NCBI GenBank assembly: GCA_003116995.1
Contig: BDSL01000032.1
Span: 310,001-374,000 of the forward strand
DNA length: 64,000 bases
DNA from: Yamagishiella unicocca
Lineage: Eukaryota; Chlorophyta; Chlorophyceae; Chlamydomonadales; Volvocaceae
Direction: 5' to 3'
Below are positions 49,501 to 60,285 of this stretch, piece by piece. The notes below the pieces were generated by a model. It had not been told where the DNA came from. It did not search any database and was given only the letters and a program-made list of their open reading frames with translations. Each line of letters starts with the position of its first letter. The first letter of the stretch is position 1. Position numbers and translations under genes: made by a program.

Positions 49501-51068
49501 GACTTCGACGGAAACCGGTGCATACGTACTGGAAAGGAACACATCGTCGTCAATACGTAAGGCCCTCAGAGGCGTCGTCTTCACCCACCTGCCGGTCAGT
49601 GTCAAATTGTTGTGGTTTACGGCGGTGGCGTTGGTGGTAGAGGCGGGTGTGGTGAATGTGGTCGATGTGCTCCGGCGTGTCTGCACGCTGCAAGGGTAAA
49701 TGCTCTCCTTCCGCCTGCACCCGCTGCTGCCGCTATTCCCTGGGATGGGGCTCACGGGAGAAGGCCTGCTCGCATCGCAACCGTCTCCCCCTGATGTATT
49801 CCGATCGCCCTCGCGGGCAGTTTCGCCAGCCGCCCCCGGCTGAACCCTGAACAGCAACGCCAGCTGCTTGTCGGGCCCGGGCGGCACCATTGCGGCGCTC
49901 GCGTGCGCCTCCAGCACGAAGCGACACCGCACGTGAGACGTCACCGCGCTGCAGAGCTGCGCCGTCAGGGCCTGCATGCTGGGCGCAGCCCGCAGCCGCG
50001 CCACGGCAGCAGTCAGCCACACCAACGTGTCCAACCCCAACCCCAAGAGGCACATGGACGCAGTGAATGACAATTGACGTAGCAGCTCGTCGCCACGCAG
50101 CAGCATAGCCGCTCGCCCTGCTGGCGCTGTTCTCGACCTAGCGGTTGGCAACTGCTGCTGCATTTGCTCCTCAAGCCACAGCGCACCGACCAGCTTGTCA
50201 CCATGTAGTAGAGGCACAGCGGCTGCTATAGGCGGCCGCTGGCTCGCCGATTGATGGAGAACTGTTCTGGTCACGGATGAAGGGCTCAGGAGCAGCGTGA
50301 CTGGAGCCTGGATCAGCGAGCAAGTGGTAGCGGGGTCCTTAATTGGTGGTTGGATGTGTGACTGCATTTTACGCGTCATGGCTGGTATTTACAACTATCA
50401 GTACCCGATAGATTGTCTTGCTGAGGGAAATGAGCTTACCCGAGCGCTAGACATGCGTTGGAGAAGCTGGCAGCGTTCGGAGTCGACACGGTCTGGCGAA
50501 CTACTGTTCGTGCTGGGCGATAGCAATATAAACTCTTCAGGCTCAGACGTGCCAGAGCTGAAAATTCCATACAGCCTGCAAAAGGTGTAGATGCAAGGGC
50601 GTTTGGGTGTGCCTCTACACACTGTCGAGGCAGTTGACGTGTCAGGTTCGTTCCATCGTAGATGAGCGGTCTTACTCGGCGACAATCCCTTGGTCCTCAA
50701 ATGCACATATTAGACCGTCTACACGGCTAATCCAGCTACCACCAAGGCTCAGCAACGCTGTCTGGACAAGGTCCAGCGCCTGCGGCGCCACGGATGTGCG
50801 AAACAACCCGTAAGCAATACCGTATACACGTATCATGGCCTATCATAACGTGAACAATCTCAGGCTACGGCATTTGTAACATATCAGTAGGTTCTGCCCT
50901 GATCCCTGAGGCAGCTTCAGGGTTTACACGTACCTCGCGAGGCGCGGTCAATTTGGGACGCTCTTGTTCCAGCAGCACTGCCTGGTCGTGCTGTCCTAGA
51001 GGACCTTGGTTACCATCTCGGCCCAGGTTAGCCTTGCTGCGGAAGCAATCGAAAAGACGCAGCTGCAT
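40566..51068 (-). CDS. TKL-D: dual-GAF TKL-family protein kinase, complete
   Basis: Nineteen exons join in frame into about 1,193 residues: 51068-50934, 50779-50676, 50575-50440, 50307-49589, 49124-48374, 48100-47767, 47281-46930, 46615-46501, 46145-46020, 45718-45695, 45321-45231, 44838-44672, 44354-44282, 43880-43780, 43255-43206, 42621-42587, 41947-41905, 41049-40924, 40665-40566 (stop TAA). The start is the ATG of MQLRLFDCFRS. The GAF-like modules contain PLLHGDKLVGALWLEEQ and LYLCFPKRLPAQLLE. The kinase starts near residue 844: LGRGGGGVVLKG, VAVK, MELAVQSSLSHPNIVQ, HRDIKPGN (Gly replaces the usual Ala), ADFGF, THMAPE, DIYSFGILMWEMLAGG and CWRTDPARRP. This is the most diverged copy across the late kinase exons (hinge AEYCDKGSL; activation loop ending in HPCGT). 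It is first in transcriptional order in the array. Confidence 0.9.
44844..44934. repeat. (CATCAG)n degenerate hexamer tract at a splice acceptor
   Basis: A run of catcag with variants (caacag, catcag-gat, cag) fills the intron end next to TKL-D exon 12. On the coding strand it reads (TGATGC)n and runs straight into the ATGCAG acceptor at 44840. Confidence 0.9.
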
Positions 51069-54000
51069 AATTCACTGCTGTTTATGGTTTAACATAAAAA
51101 AGTATTGGTGGTATCGCCTTGTGCTCATCTTTAAATCAACAATGTCGACAAAAGCACTGATTATTCGTGTAGGAGCAGTAAGTTGTGTTGATCATTTTGT
51201 CGGTACCGCAGTATGGTGCCGTAATGGCGTGAATGGGCGGAATGCGGCTCCTTTGTTCACTCGGAACATATGCGACAGTGTGCGTCAGATGTGTGTCCTA
51301 GGTTTCTGTAAGGATTTGCATGTAAGCAGTGAACCTCAGAGGGCACAGCTCTTGCCCATCATCACCTCGGTACTAATTGTACTGTCATCTTCTAGAGTAC
51401 CTAGAACAGTCCTTGCTGTATATTCATTCGCAATATGCATATATGTTTCGTCGGTTGATGAAAGAAGTGATGCTGACGGGACACAGCGCTCGCCGTCCGT
51501 CATATAGGAGGATTTGCGATATTAATAAGGACAGCAAGGGTTTACTTCTCAACATAATCTAAATGCATACCCACATCAATTGGAGATAAGTGTTCAGCTT
51601 TCCCGTGGGGCAGCCCGAGCCTAAATGCTAACTGACAAGTGCAACCATTTCGCTCCTAGGGCTCGGCAACCAATTTCTTATTTTCATGTAATTATATAAG
51701 GTCGCCATGAAAGCACCAGCAGGCGGGTCGCAAGTGTAGTAATATTGGTAAATGTCGCAACCTGTCGTACCCTGTCGCACCGTGTCGCACAAGCAGTGCA
51801 TCCTTCCCTAAACTGTCCAAATACATCCAAAACCGCCCGTGTTACAGTGATAGAAGGGAAAGGAAAAGTAGCAGCTAATACTGTGGAGCCTTTCTTACCA
51901 TATAGGCCGCGAAATGCATGCGTACGACAAACGAATCGTGACGATTGCCCTTTGACGGAAGTCCGTTACGAGAGGACACATGCTACTAGCGCGATCCAGT
52001 ACTACATGTGACGTAATCTAATCCAATGGCAATTGCGGGCAAGCGAAAGCCCGCGTGGCCTGAATCTCAAGCCACAATCTCCCTGCATTCGTTCGATGGA
52101 GAGCGCTGACCAATCTGTGTCTGTAGCTGATGCCTGGTAGCGTGTCAATAATGAGCGGTGTGTCCGCAAGCCCGGGTAAGCCCCTGTAAGCCCAGGTTAA
52201 CTGAGGGGGCATACCCAGACCTCACCGTACTTTAAGCCAGCGCTAGCAGCCAGTAGACGCCTCAAAAGTCACAGGAAAAAAAACCCGCCGTGCCCAAGAG
52301 GCCGGGGCCTTCCAAAGGTCAGCCCAGGCACCCCAAGTAAGGCCCTGTAAGGCCCATCGCCGGAGAAACGGCGGGACCAGCCATCCCAGACCAGCATGCT
52401 GTTCACACTCCCAACCCCGTCGGTATTTGTCGTGCAAAAGCAAGCTTTTAATTCCCCTGTAAGAGACTTTTTAAGCACGGGGAAACATCCGGCCGGAGGA
52501 TGGATGTGTCTTGGTGTGCCCACCTCACCAGCCAAAACGTTTTTAGTCGGCGCCTTTGTACAAGCAGGTGAGCAGCCGCCGATGAATGTATGTATGCGTT
52601 AACATACCGTTCAGCCGCGCGGGAATGCGTGTTTCATGATAGATGTTTCATGATAGACTGTGTTGGCCCTCATTCTCCTGTAATTAGGCCGAACCTGGCT
52701 TACGGCCGAAAAGCAGCAGAGGAACGGACTGCAACAAAATTCGAAAGTGGAGACGCAATGTGTACGCATGAAAACGGCCCGAGACACCTTTTGCATAATA
52801 ACCCTCCGAGGAGCAGCCAGGAGGCTAATAACTTCGGCCTGCTGGTCCAATTCGTTGATGGCCTGCCTAGCACGCACCAGGGTTTGCCCTTGCCCACCGA
52901 GACAAGTCACAGCCTAGCCGCACTCATGATAGGCTTATCAGTCTAGCAAGACATGTCCTTCATATTGAACGGCTCGTCACTGCATTCCCGTACACACGGC
53001 AAGGTCGTCATGCCCGAAGCCTCCCGAAGCGTCCCGAAGTAAGCAGCCTTGGTTACGTGCTATGATTTCAAGTAGTTGGTTTGTAAACACGAATTCCTTA
53101 CGGTCGCTCACCATCTAACCGATCCCTGCATCTTAAGCATGTCCCCCCCTTTACTGCTCTTCCCTGTCTTGCTTACATTTTCCCAAAGACCCGTTCCATC
53201 CGCCTTCGGCGTCAGTGGCGCCGAGCGGCGTTGGCGTCAGCCACGGCGCAAGCACAGGCATGCTGGGCTTCGACGACATGTAATTTCTGTGTGGTTCTAC
53301 CTTTGCCATCGGTGGCGGCTGCGTTAGCCACTGTGCAAGCATGGACATGCTGGACATATCCCGGTAATTGGCTGGATGGTTTCCTATCTCCTGGTTTACT
53401 ATTACTCGCTTTGGAGTTTTTACCTAAGCCATGTATTATTAAGGTAGTCGCTAGGCTCGCAACGACGACCGCCATCCAGCCACGAGCCCAGGCCAACATG
53501 GGCCAACCCTCACCAACCGTCGCCGACAACTTGCGAGTCCTCTGCAGGCAAGCAAGAGGTGCTATGAAGGAAGGTTTTCAAAGGCTAATGCATGGATCGC
53601 CGCGGGCATCGTCGCCTCGCCTATGCCGCACTGCCTCGTCTGGCCTCGTAGCGTCTCGCAGTCCTCGGAGTGGCGGTGACCCTCGATGGCCTTACCTAGT
53701 TCCGACTTCTATTTCACTACGTTACTTGCAGGCGGATCTGTTGTGACAAGGGTTTCCACGAGCAGTTGGTTCGCAGCTGGCAGGCCGAAATTGCGAGCTT
53801 TCTTACGTGAAGTGTAACCCCTCAACATATCATCCTAGATAGGTCCTGGATTCGCCCGGGCTTGAAGTCACTTAAACATCTTCTCCTTTTTAAAATGTGA
53901 ACCATGTTCAGAGATGGGCCGTTTTGAAAGTGTGTGGGCATCACGGTATCGATTGCAAACGTTGCACGTGGATTTCTGGCACAGCGAGATAACCTTCCTG

Positions 54001-55203
54001 ACTGATGGCCAAAGACTATAGCCCGCGAGGCCCGTGCTTCGGAGCTTGATGACGTATACCAGGCTGCGTCACGCGATACAGCTAGATGCGACAGGTACGA
54101 CAAAGCCTGCGGCGTCACGATGGGCGGTTGGGGATTATAGGTACCTAGCAGCACCAACCCATTTCATTCTGGCAACAATTTACAAAATCGCATAGCACTG
54201 GTACAACGCCCGAATTTCGAAGAGCTAACCTTAAGATGCAGATCCCCATGGGCAGCGAGCTACCTCATTTCGCAATCTACGCATACGTCCAACCCTCAAG
54301 AAAAAGCGCTGCGGCCGAACCCGCACTCGCCATCGCGCACCGGACACCGTGCGTGATGCAGGCCAGTGTCCAGATCAGGCAACCCGGCGACCGGAGAAGG
54401 TAGGCAGCGTGGCGAAAGCCGCGTGGACGAGGCTACCACCCCTATCAGGTGAAGGCCGACACTGAAGTGACCCCGCGGCGGCGATGCCGCAGTAACACTT
54501 GGAAAAGAATACCGCAAGTGCCCACCACAGGTCGCAGTAGTCCACCACAGGTTGCAGTCCACTACAGGCTAGCCACCGACACGCTCGTACCGCATTGGTG
54601 CCCATTCCCGTGACCACACCGCAAGCCAGGCACCTAGGGAGGCGCTGCGCACGTCGGATCCGCGCACAGCCCCAAACACGAGTAGACCCCAAACGCATAC
54701 TCGTGGAAGGCATCTCACTCCATGCACTCTTCAGAGCGCCGTGCACCCAGACACCGAACCCCTCCCGCTCCCGGCATTGCATCATCCTGCAACCTGCATG
54801 GCCCACACCTCGCTGGGGATGCTGCTCCTCGCTCAAATACGACACCCAAAGACCCTGGTCGTACAGCATCCCTCATCCCGGCACCCAATATCGCACTTGG
54901 CCCCTCGTGGTCAGCACTGCTCCTGTAAGGCTGTGCATCACCATATGACGCCCATATCGGAGACGATGCCGAAGTCAGCCCGCCTCCCCGCCGCGATCGC
55001 CGTCAATGAGCGTCGTACACACCGTACACAGCGTGAATTCTCCCCACTACCAGCTGCACGTGCGTTCGTCATATTCAGAGCTGCTGCCGCTGGCAACCGA
55101 AATAATAGTGTGCGTTTGTGCGATTGAGATACGGATGCATGTCCAAGAAGCTTTTCCTGGGTAGTGTGTCCCCGCTGGTGGAATCCGCCCACACACTCAC
55201 AGT
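51069..55203. other. Gene-poor region between TKL-D and the MRS2-like gene
   Basis: It contains the TKL-D promoter side on the left and the 3' flank of the magnesium transporter on the right. Features seen are short gtaagccc-type repeats near 52170-52200 and an imperfect duplication near 53220-53350 (gcaagcacaggcatgctgg / gcaagcatggacatgctgg). An open plus frame at 53231-53746 shows no known domain. Confidence 0.55.
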
Positions 55204-58200
55204 TCACAGGACCTTTTGCCACTTGAACAGCATCACCAGCGACACAAACGTGGTGAAGCAAAACACCAGCGTGCCGCCATTCACCAATATGAAACCCCGC
55301 AGGTCCTGTGGGTAAAATGGAGGGAAGGAACGGGCGAGGGACTGGCGGCATGCGAGGAAAACGGAGGGACAACCGAATGGGGGAGGGGGGACTGTAGCCG
55401 GCAGTCACATCGGGGAACGCTGTGGGGCTGCTCCAGGGAGGGGACTGTAGCCGGCAGGACGATTGAGAAAGCTGAGGGTCTTCTCTAGGGAGGGCACCGC
55501 AGAGGGAACCGCAACGAACTGACCCGCCCGCTGAGGTTCCAACCCCGTTCCACGCGCCGTCCTCGTGGCGTTGACTCTCCTCCGCTCCAACGTCCTCGCC
55601 TCGTCCCATCCCCTCCTTCCACCCGACTCGACCGGACCCGCCCACTCGACGGATTGCGGCCGGGCACCACCATCCGTCGCCCCAACCGGCGCCACCACCC
55701 GTCACATCAGCCCCTCCCACGTGCCGCCAGCCACTAGCCCGCCCTCACTCGCCTACCTGCGTTATTGTATCCGGTAGTACCATGTTCTCCCCGAGCATGC
55801 CGGTCACCTGCACAGAAACAACAATAACAGGGCAGCAGCCAGCAGCACAGCAGCCACGATGTGCGTCAAAGACCCCGCGCTTTGGTATGTGATGCCGCCG
55901 GCGACATGATCCACCCAACGCCAACGCCAGCAGCGGGGGATGTACGACAACCGCGAATCTACGGCCGAACAGCCGGGGGATGTACGACAACCGCGAATCC
56001 ACGGCCGAACAGCCGGGGGATGTACGACAACCGCGAATCCACGGCCGAACAGCCGGGGGATGCTCGTGAGGGCATTGGGGGTTGGGGAGGGGGGCACGTA
56101 CCGCAGCCTGCCATCACGGCGGACGCAAGACAGGCCGCGAACTAGGCTGCGCCAACGGAGGAGGCAGGCTCGGGTGCGCGTTGTTGAGGTGTTGTGGTGA
56201 TACCGAGCCTTGCTGTAATGTAAAGTTGCGGTGGCGGTAGCGAGCTTGGAAGCGCCCGTCTGAGTGGGTGTACGCGCTGTACATTGTGCGGCGTGCCCCC
56301 GCCGCATCGCACCCACGGGTCCCGGCGGCTTGCGGCTCCGTCGGGGACAACACAACCGCCCGAGGAGGCGAACCCCCATCCCACTCATCGTCATCGTTAT
56401 CTTCCCCTTCCGCCGTTCATCGTACGGGTTTCCTGGCTTCCCCACTTCGCGACCCCAACCGCCGCAACCACCACATGCTTCCAGCAGCCCTCCGCCGCTG
56501 CCCAGCATGCGGGACGGGCGGGATTTGATCCCTCGGAGGCGAGGGATGGGGGCAGGGGGCTCACAATGTTGAAGAAGGCCAGCGCGAACGTCCCCGTGGT
56601 GAGCAGGATGTCGAAACGGATCAGCTTGTTGCGGCTGTAGTCCAGCTGGATGTTGATGAGGTCCTCCGTGTCGTCGATGAACTCGCCTGCGGGGGGGGGG
56701 GCAAGGGCTTCTCGTGGGCCTTACTTGACCTCACAGCTCGTCAACGCAAACCGGCAGGTCGCATGTAGGGTATGCTGACGCGGTAAAGCCGCCCCAGGCA
56801 CGCCGCCTGCCCCAGGCCTGGTCCCTCATCAACTCCGTCGGCCCCCTAGCAAGATGGGAAGCAAGGGCGATCCGGTAGCGGCGCCCCATGTCTTCGACGT
56901 CTCACGAAAGGCCCACTATGGACATGAGCGTAAGGCCCACCTACGGACGTGAGCGCAAGGCCCACCTATGGACATGAGCGTCTGGTAGGTGGTGTCCACA
57001 ATGATAGCGTACGACTCGAGGAGGTTCTCCACGTCCAAAAAGTCGTGCTCCACCACCTCGCTGTTCGGGCCGCCGCCGCCGCCGCCGCCAGGCCCCGCCG
57101 CCGCCGCCGCCACCGCCGCGGCCTCCGCCAGCGCCTCGCCCAGGATGCCACTCTTCTTCGCCACCTGGTGCCGTACGGCCCGCGCCGCCAGGGACGCCGG
57201 CCGGATGTACGACGCGGTGAGGCTGCCACCCATCATCATTGCGAGCTGGTGCGCGTCGAGCTGCGGCGGTGATGACGGCGAGTCGGGCGAGTGGGCGCCG
57301 GCGGCCGCCGAACCGACCAGCGCGGACGCGCTCTGATGGTGGCTGTGGTGGTGGCTGTGTTGGTGGTTCAGCTGCTGTACGGCGGCTGCGGTAGCTGCCG
57401 CCATCGCCGCCACTCGCATGTGCGCCTGCTGCGTGAGGCACATGCGCACCATGTCGTCGTCGTCCTCTGGCGGCGGGTCAGTTGGGGGTTAGTGGCGGTT
57501 AGGTGGCGGTTAGGTGGGGGCTGGCGCAAGCTGGGTGAGTTCCGGGCTTCCGTGACCTCAGCCCAAATAACCCCACCCGTCCCCCGTCGCTAAAACTTAT
57601 CTGCCATTCTGCCACCCACCTCCCACCACTAAGCCCCCCCCCCGAGCCCAACCTCAGCGCCCCCCTGCAACCCATCCATGAACCCAACCCCAGCGCCCCC
57701 CTGCAACCCATCCATGAGCCCAACCCCAGCGCCCCCCTGCGACCCACCCATGAGCCGCTCCAGCGCCTCCCGGGTGGCGGTCACCCTCGTCACCAGCCGC
57801 GCGTGCTGCGTCTTGACCCTCCTGACCGCCTCCAGGTTTGCCGTGTCGGCCGTCTTCATCAGCGCCTCCACCGCCGGCTGCGAGGTCACGTGAAGCGTAT
57901 CCACCTCCCGCGACAAGTGCGTGCAGATCTGCGCGCACATACACACACACGCATGTACACAGACACGGCGCCATGCTGACGTCAGCAACCTCCTGCCCAC
58001 CTCCTGCCCACCCACCGCAACCAGGCGCGCGGTCGCGACACGGGTAGTTGGGCAGGAGGGGCGCGGAGCGCCCTAGGTGCGGAAGGCCGACCACCCGAAA
58101 CTGCCCTGCCCTGCAGCCTGCACCCAATCCCGACCTCCGCAGCAGGTGGCAATCAACCTCAGGGCAGGGGCAACCAATCGAGTCAAAAACCACCGCGCCA

Positions 58201-59999
58201 ACCCCAACCGCATCAACCGCATCAACCGCATCAACCGCTGAGCCGGCCCTCACCTCGCTCAGCGCTGTTTCCAGCACCAGCATCTCGAACGGCTGGTACT
58301 CCGGATCGAAGGCGTTTTGAGAGGCCGTCTCGCTCCCCGGCCCGCAGCCACCGCCGCCGTTGCCGTTGCCGTTGCTCGGCTGCGCACCTCCCCCCGTCCC
58401 TGCTGGCCCCACTCCCCCGACCCCCATCGCGCCCGCCCCCACCGCCGGCCCCATGCGAAGCGAGGAGGTCCGGCTGGCGTGGCTTGCCAAGTGCGCCTCC
58501 AGCTGTGAGGCGATGGACGGCAGGGCGCCTCCACTGGCGGTGCCTGCCTGCCCCGCCGCCACCGCGGCAGCCGAAACCACCTGCTGCTGCTGCTGCGGAG
58601 TGGATGTTCCCGTCGTCGCCTGCGGCGCCGCTGCCTGGCCGCTAAAGATGGACGCGCCGGCTCCCGTATGCGACGGCGCCATGCCGCCCTGGCTGGCCGT
58701 CGCCGCCGACATCAGCGAGGACCCGTGCTGCAGGGCCCAGTCCATGACCACGCCCTCCAGGTGGGAGATGAAGCGGTCCTTGACCTCCGCAGCGGCCGCT
58801 GGCGTTCGGTCCTGCTGCTGGCCGCCCTGAGGGGGCGGCAGCGGTCCGCCGTCGTCCAGCGGTACCACCACCTTCGAGGTTGGGTTGGGTTGGGTTGGGT
58901 TGAATCCCTCAGCCCCTTCATGAGGTCAGACGTTCGCCCGTTCGTGCTATCATGTCGTACACGCGGTCCACGACGCAGCCCCGGCGCACCTTGTCGCTCA
59001 TTATGATGAGCCGCACGTGCTCCATGCTGAACACCAGGGCGTTGTCGCGGACCAGCAGCTGGGCCAGAGTCTCGATTCCCAGGGCGCTGTCCATGAGCCG
59101 CATGTCGCGGATGGGGATTTCCAACTGGCATGTCTGTGGGGAGGGGCAGGGGCGGGGGTGTCGGGTGCATACGAGACGGTGTGCTGGGGTGTGGCGCGGG
59201 CGAGGGCGTGCGCCGGAGCCAGCCCAAACACCGTGCCGTTCCCTCCAGCGGACCGTCGAGGGATCGAGGGTGCAGTTCGGAAGTGGTGCTGCGGTAGCAC
59301 GCGGGTGTTCTGGCGAAATGAGCCCTCGGCCCAATCGCACACGCGCGCGCACTGCAAGGGGATTGAGTCGCCGAAGAGCAAGCGCGCGTTTGAAGGTGGA
59401 CCGGCTGGCCGCCCCGGGACCCCCGTGCTGGTGCTGGTGCCGTTGCTAGGCGTAGACCGGCTAAGCACCCCGCGGCTGTGCCATTTCTAGCGTGTCCACT
59501 GCTTCCCCAATCCCTTTGAGCTCCCCTCTCTGTCCCCCGCCGACACGCTTGTCCCACCTGAATGACCTGGCGTTTGTCTAGCGTAAATATTTGCCGCTCG
59601 CCGCTGGACCGGAGCACCAGCCACTTAATTGCCCTGGATGGGCGCGCAGAACGCTTTATGAGCATCGCTTAGGGGTGGTACAAGTACTGACACACCGCCG
59701 TGCGCGAATATTACAAGGGTAGAAGGCACGTGACGCGCTTTGCACATACATTGGCCGGCCCCTGACCGCTGCGCACCGCCCCACCTGGTTTTCTTGCCGC
59801 GTGAGCGGCCGTGCAGGCCTTTGAGGTCGCCATATGACTTCGCTGCGACAATTGTGTTGGTGCGCGAAAGCTGCGAGACGCCGTCGCCGTGCCCGCCATG
59901 GCCGGACAGCTCTGGACACAATACCGATTGAATTGATGCATCAGTCCCTAACTGTTTGTAGCCTTGCGACGAAGGAGAACCGTGCAAGCGATGAAACAT
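55204..59999 (-). CDS. MRS2: CorA/MRS2-type magnesium transporter with a GEN instead of GMN pore motif
   Basis: Nine exons join in frame into about 678 residues: 59999-59785, 59633-59558, 59133-58963, 58871-58254, 57928-57748, 57466-56966, 56686-56565, 55807-55757, 55305-55204 (stop TGA). MRS2 hallmarks appear in order: WLVLRSSGERQIFTLDK; RDMRLMDSALGIETL; PEYQPFEMLVLETALSE; coiled helices ending ERLMEDDDDMVRMCLTQ; ENLLESYAIIVDTTYQTL; IDDTEDLINIQLDYSRNKL; then two C-terminal membrane helices (LLTTGTFALAFFNIVTG and FILVNGGTLVFCFTTFVSL) and a basic FKWQKVL tail. Known members are pentameric Mg2+ channels of mitochondrial, plastid or vacuolar membranes. It is longer than usual (plant MRS2 is roughly 400-450 residues) because exons 4 and 6 add Gln/Ala/Gly-rich inserts. 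The first helix ends GMLGENM, where the family has FGMN. Exon 3's donor (GTGTAC) is the weakest call. Confidence 0.9.
55941..56060. repeat. 40 bp minisatellite, 3 units
   Basis: Three 40 bp units, each starting tgtacgacaaccgcgaatc, lie in the MRS2-like intron between exons 7 and 8, just upstream of the exon carrying the pore motif. Confidence 0.95.
57657..57764. repeat. 36 bp repeat that duplicates an exon/intron junction
   Basis: Three 36 bp units (57657, 57693, 57729) begin gcgccccc and include catccatga or catga. The right-hand unit overlaps the end of MRS2-like exon 5 and its donor (ATGG|GTGGGT). The other two copies carry ATGGATGGGT, so the donor GT is absent. Confidence 0.85.
58878..58902. 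repeat. (GGTTG)5 tract next to a splice acceptor
   Basis: Five ggttg units lie in the short MRS2-like intron 3. On the sense strand (CAACC)n ends about five bases before the acceptor of exon 4. Confidence 0.85.
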
Positions 60000-60285
60000 T
60001 CTTCATGGCATTTCTCAGGAGTGGCTAAATTACCGCATAATTACGCACAATTGGACACATCCTGTAATAGAGTGTTACAGAGAAGATTTGTCCGCGTCAA
60101 TTGTATTATGACATGTGCCGTTCGGATGCGGGGTAGTCTATGCTCAATGTTGCCAATGCAATGTGCTCGTTCGTCGTTCAAGGTACACTTGGAGGACACG
60201 ATTAATTAAACAATTTAAACTTTGATACAACCGTTGCTAGTTGACCCATTACACAGTACTATTTAGCAATCCCACTTGACCAAAG
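60000..60285. promoter_or_regulatory. Shared divergent promoter region
   Basis: 286 bp separate the start codons of the MRS2-like gene (minus) and the plastid-protein gene (plus). The segment is AT-richer than its surroundings (for example around 60200-60235 and 60255-60265) and holds no reading frame of note. It must contain both core promoters and 5' leaders. Confidence 0.6.

Noticed and set aside
53231..53746. 171-codon plus-strand open frame with a hydrophobic stretch
   Set aside because: It overlaps an imperfect DNA duplication and is also open on the minus strand; nothing supports coding.
58878..58902. GGTTG run as an interstitial telomere
   Set aside because: The unit differs from known green-algal telomere repeats (TTTTAGGG, TTTAGGG, TTAGGG) and it sits in a short intron.
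55204..59999. GMN loss as a splicing misread
   Set aside because: The flanking exons join in phase on both sides and the 17-residue exon aligns gaplessly with MRS2, so the Glu appears genuine at sequence level. Transcript confirmation is still listed as a check.
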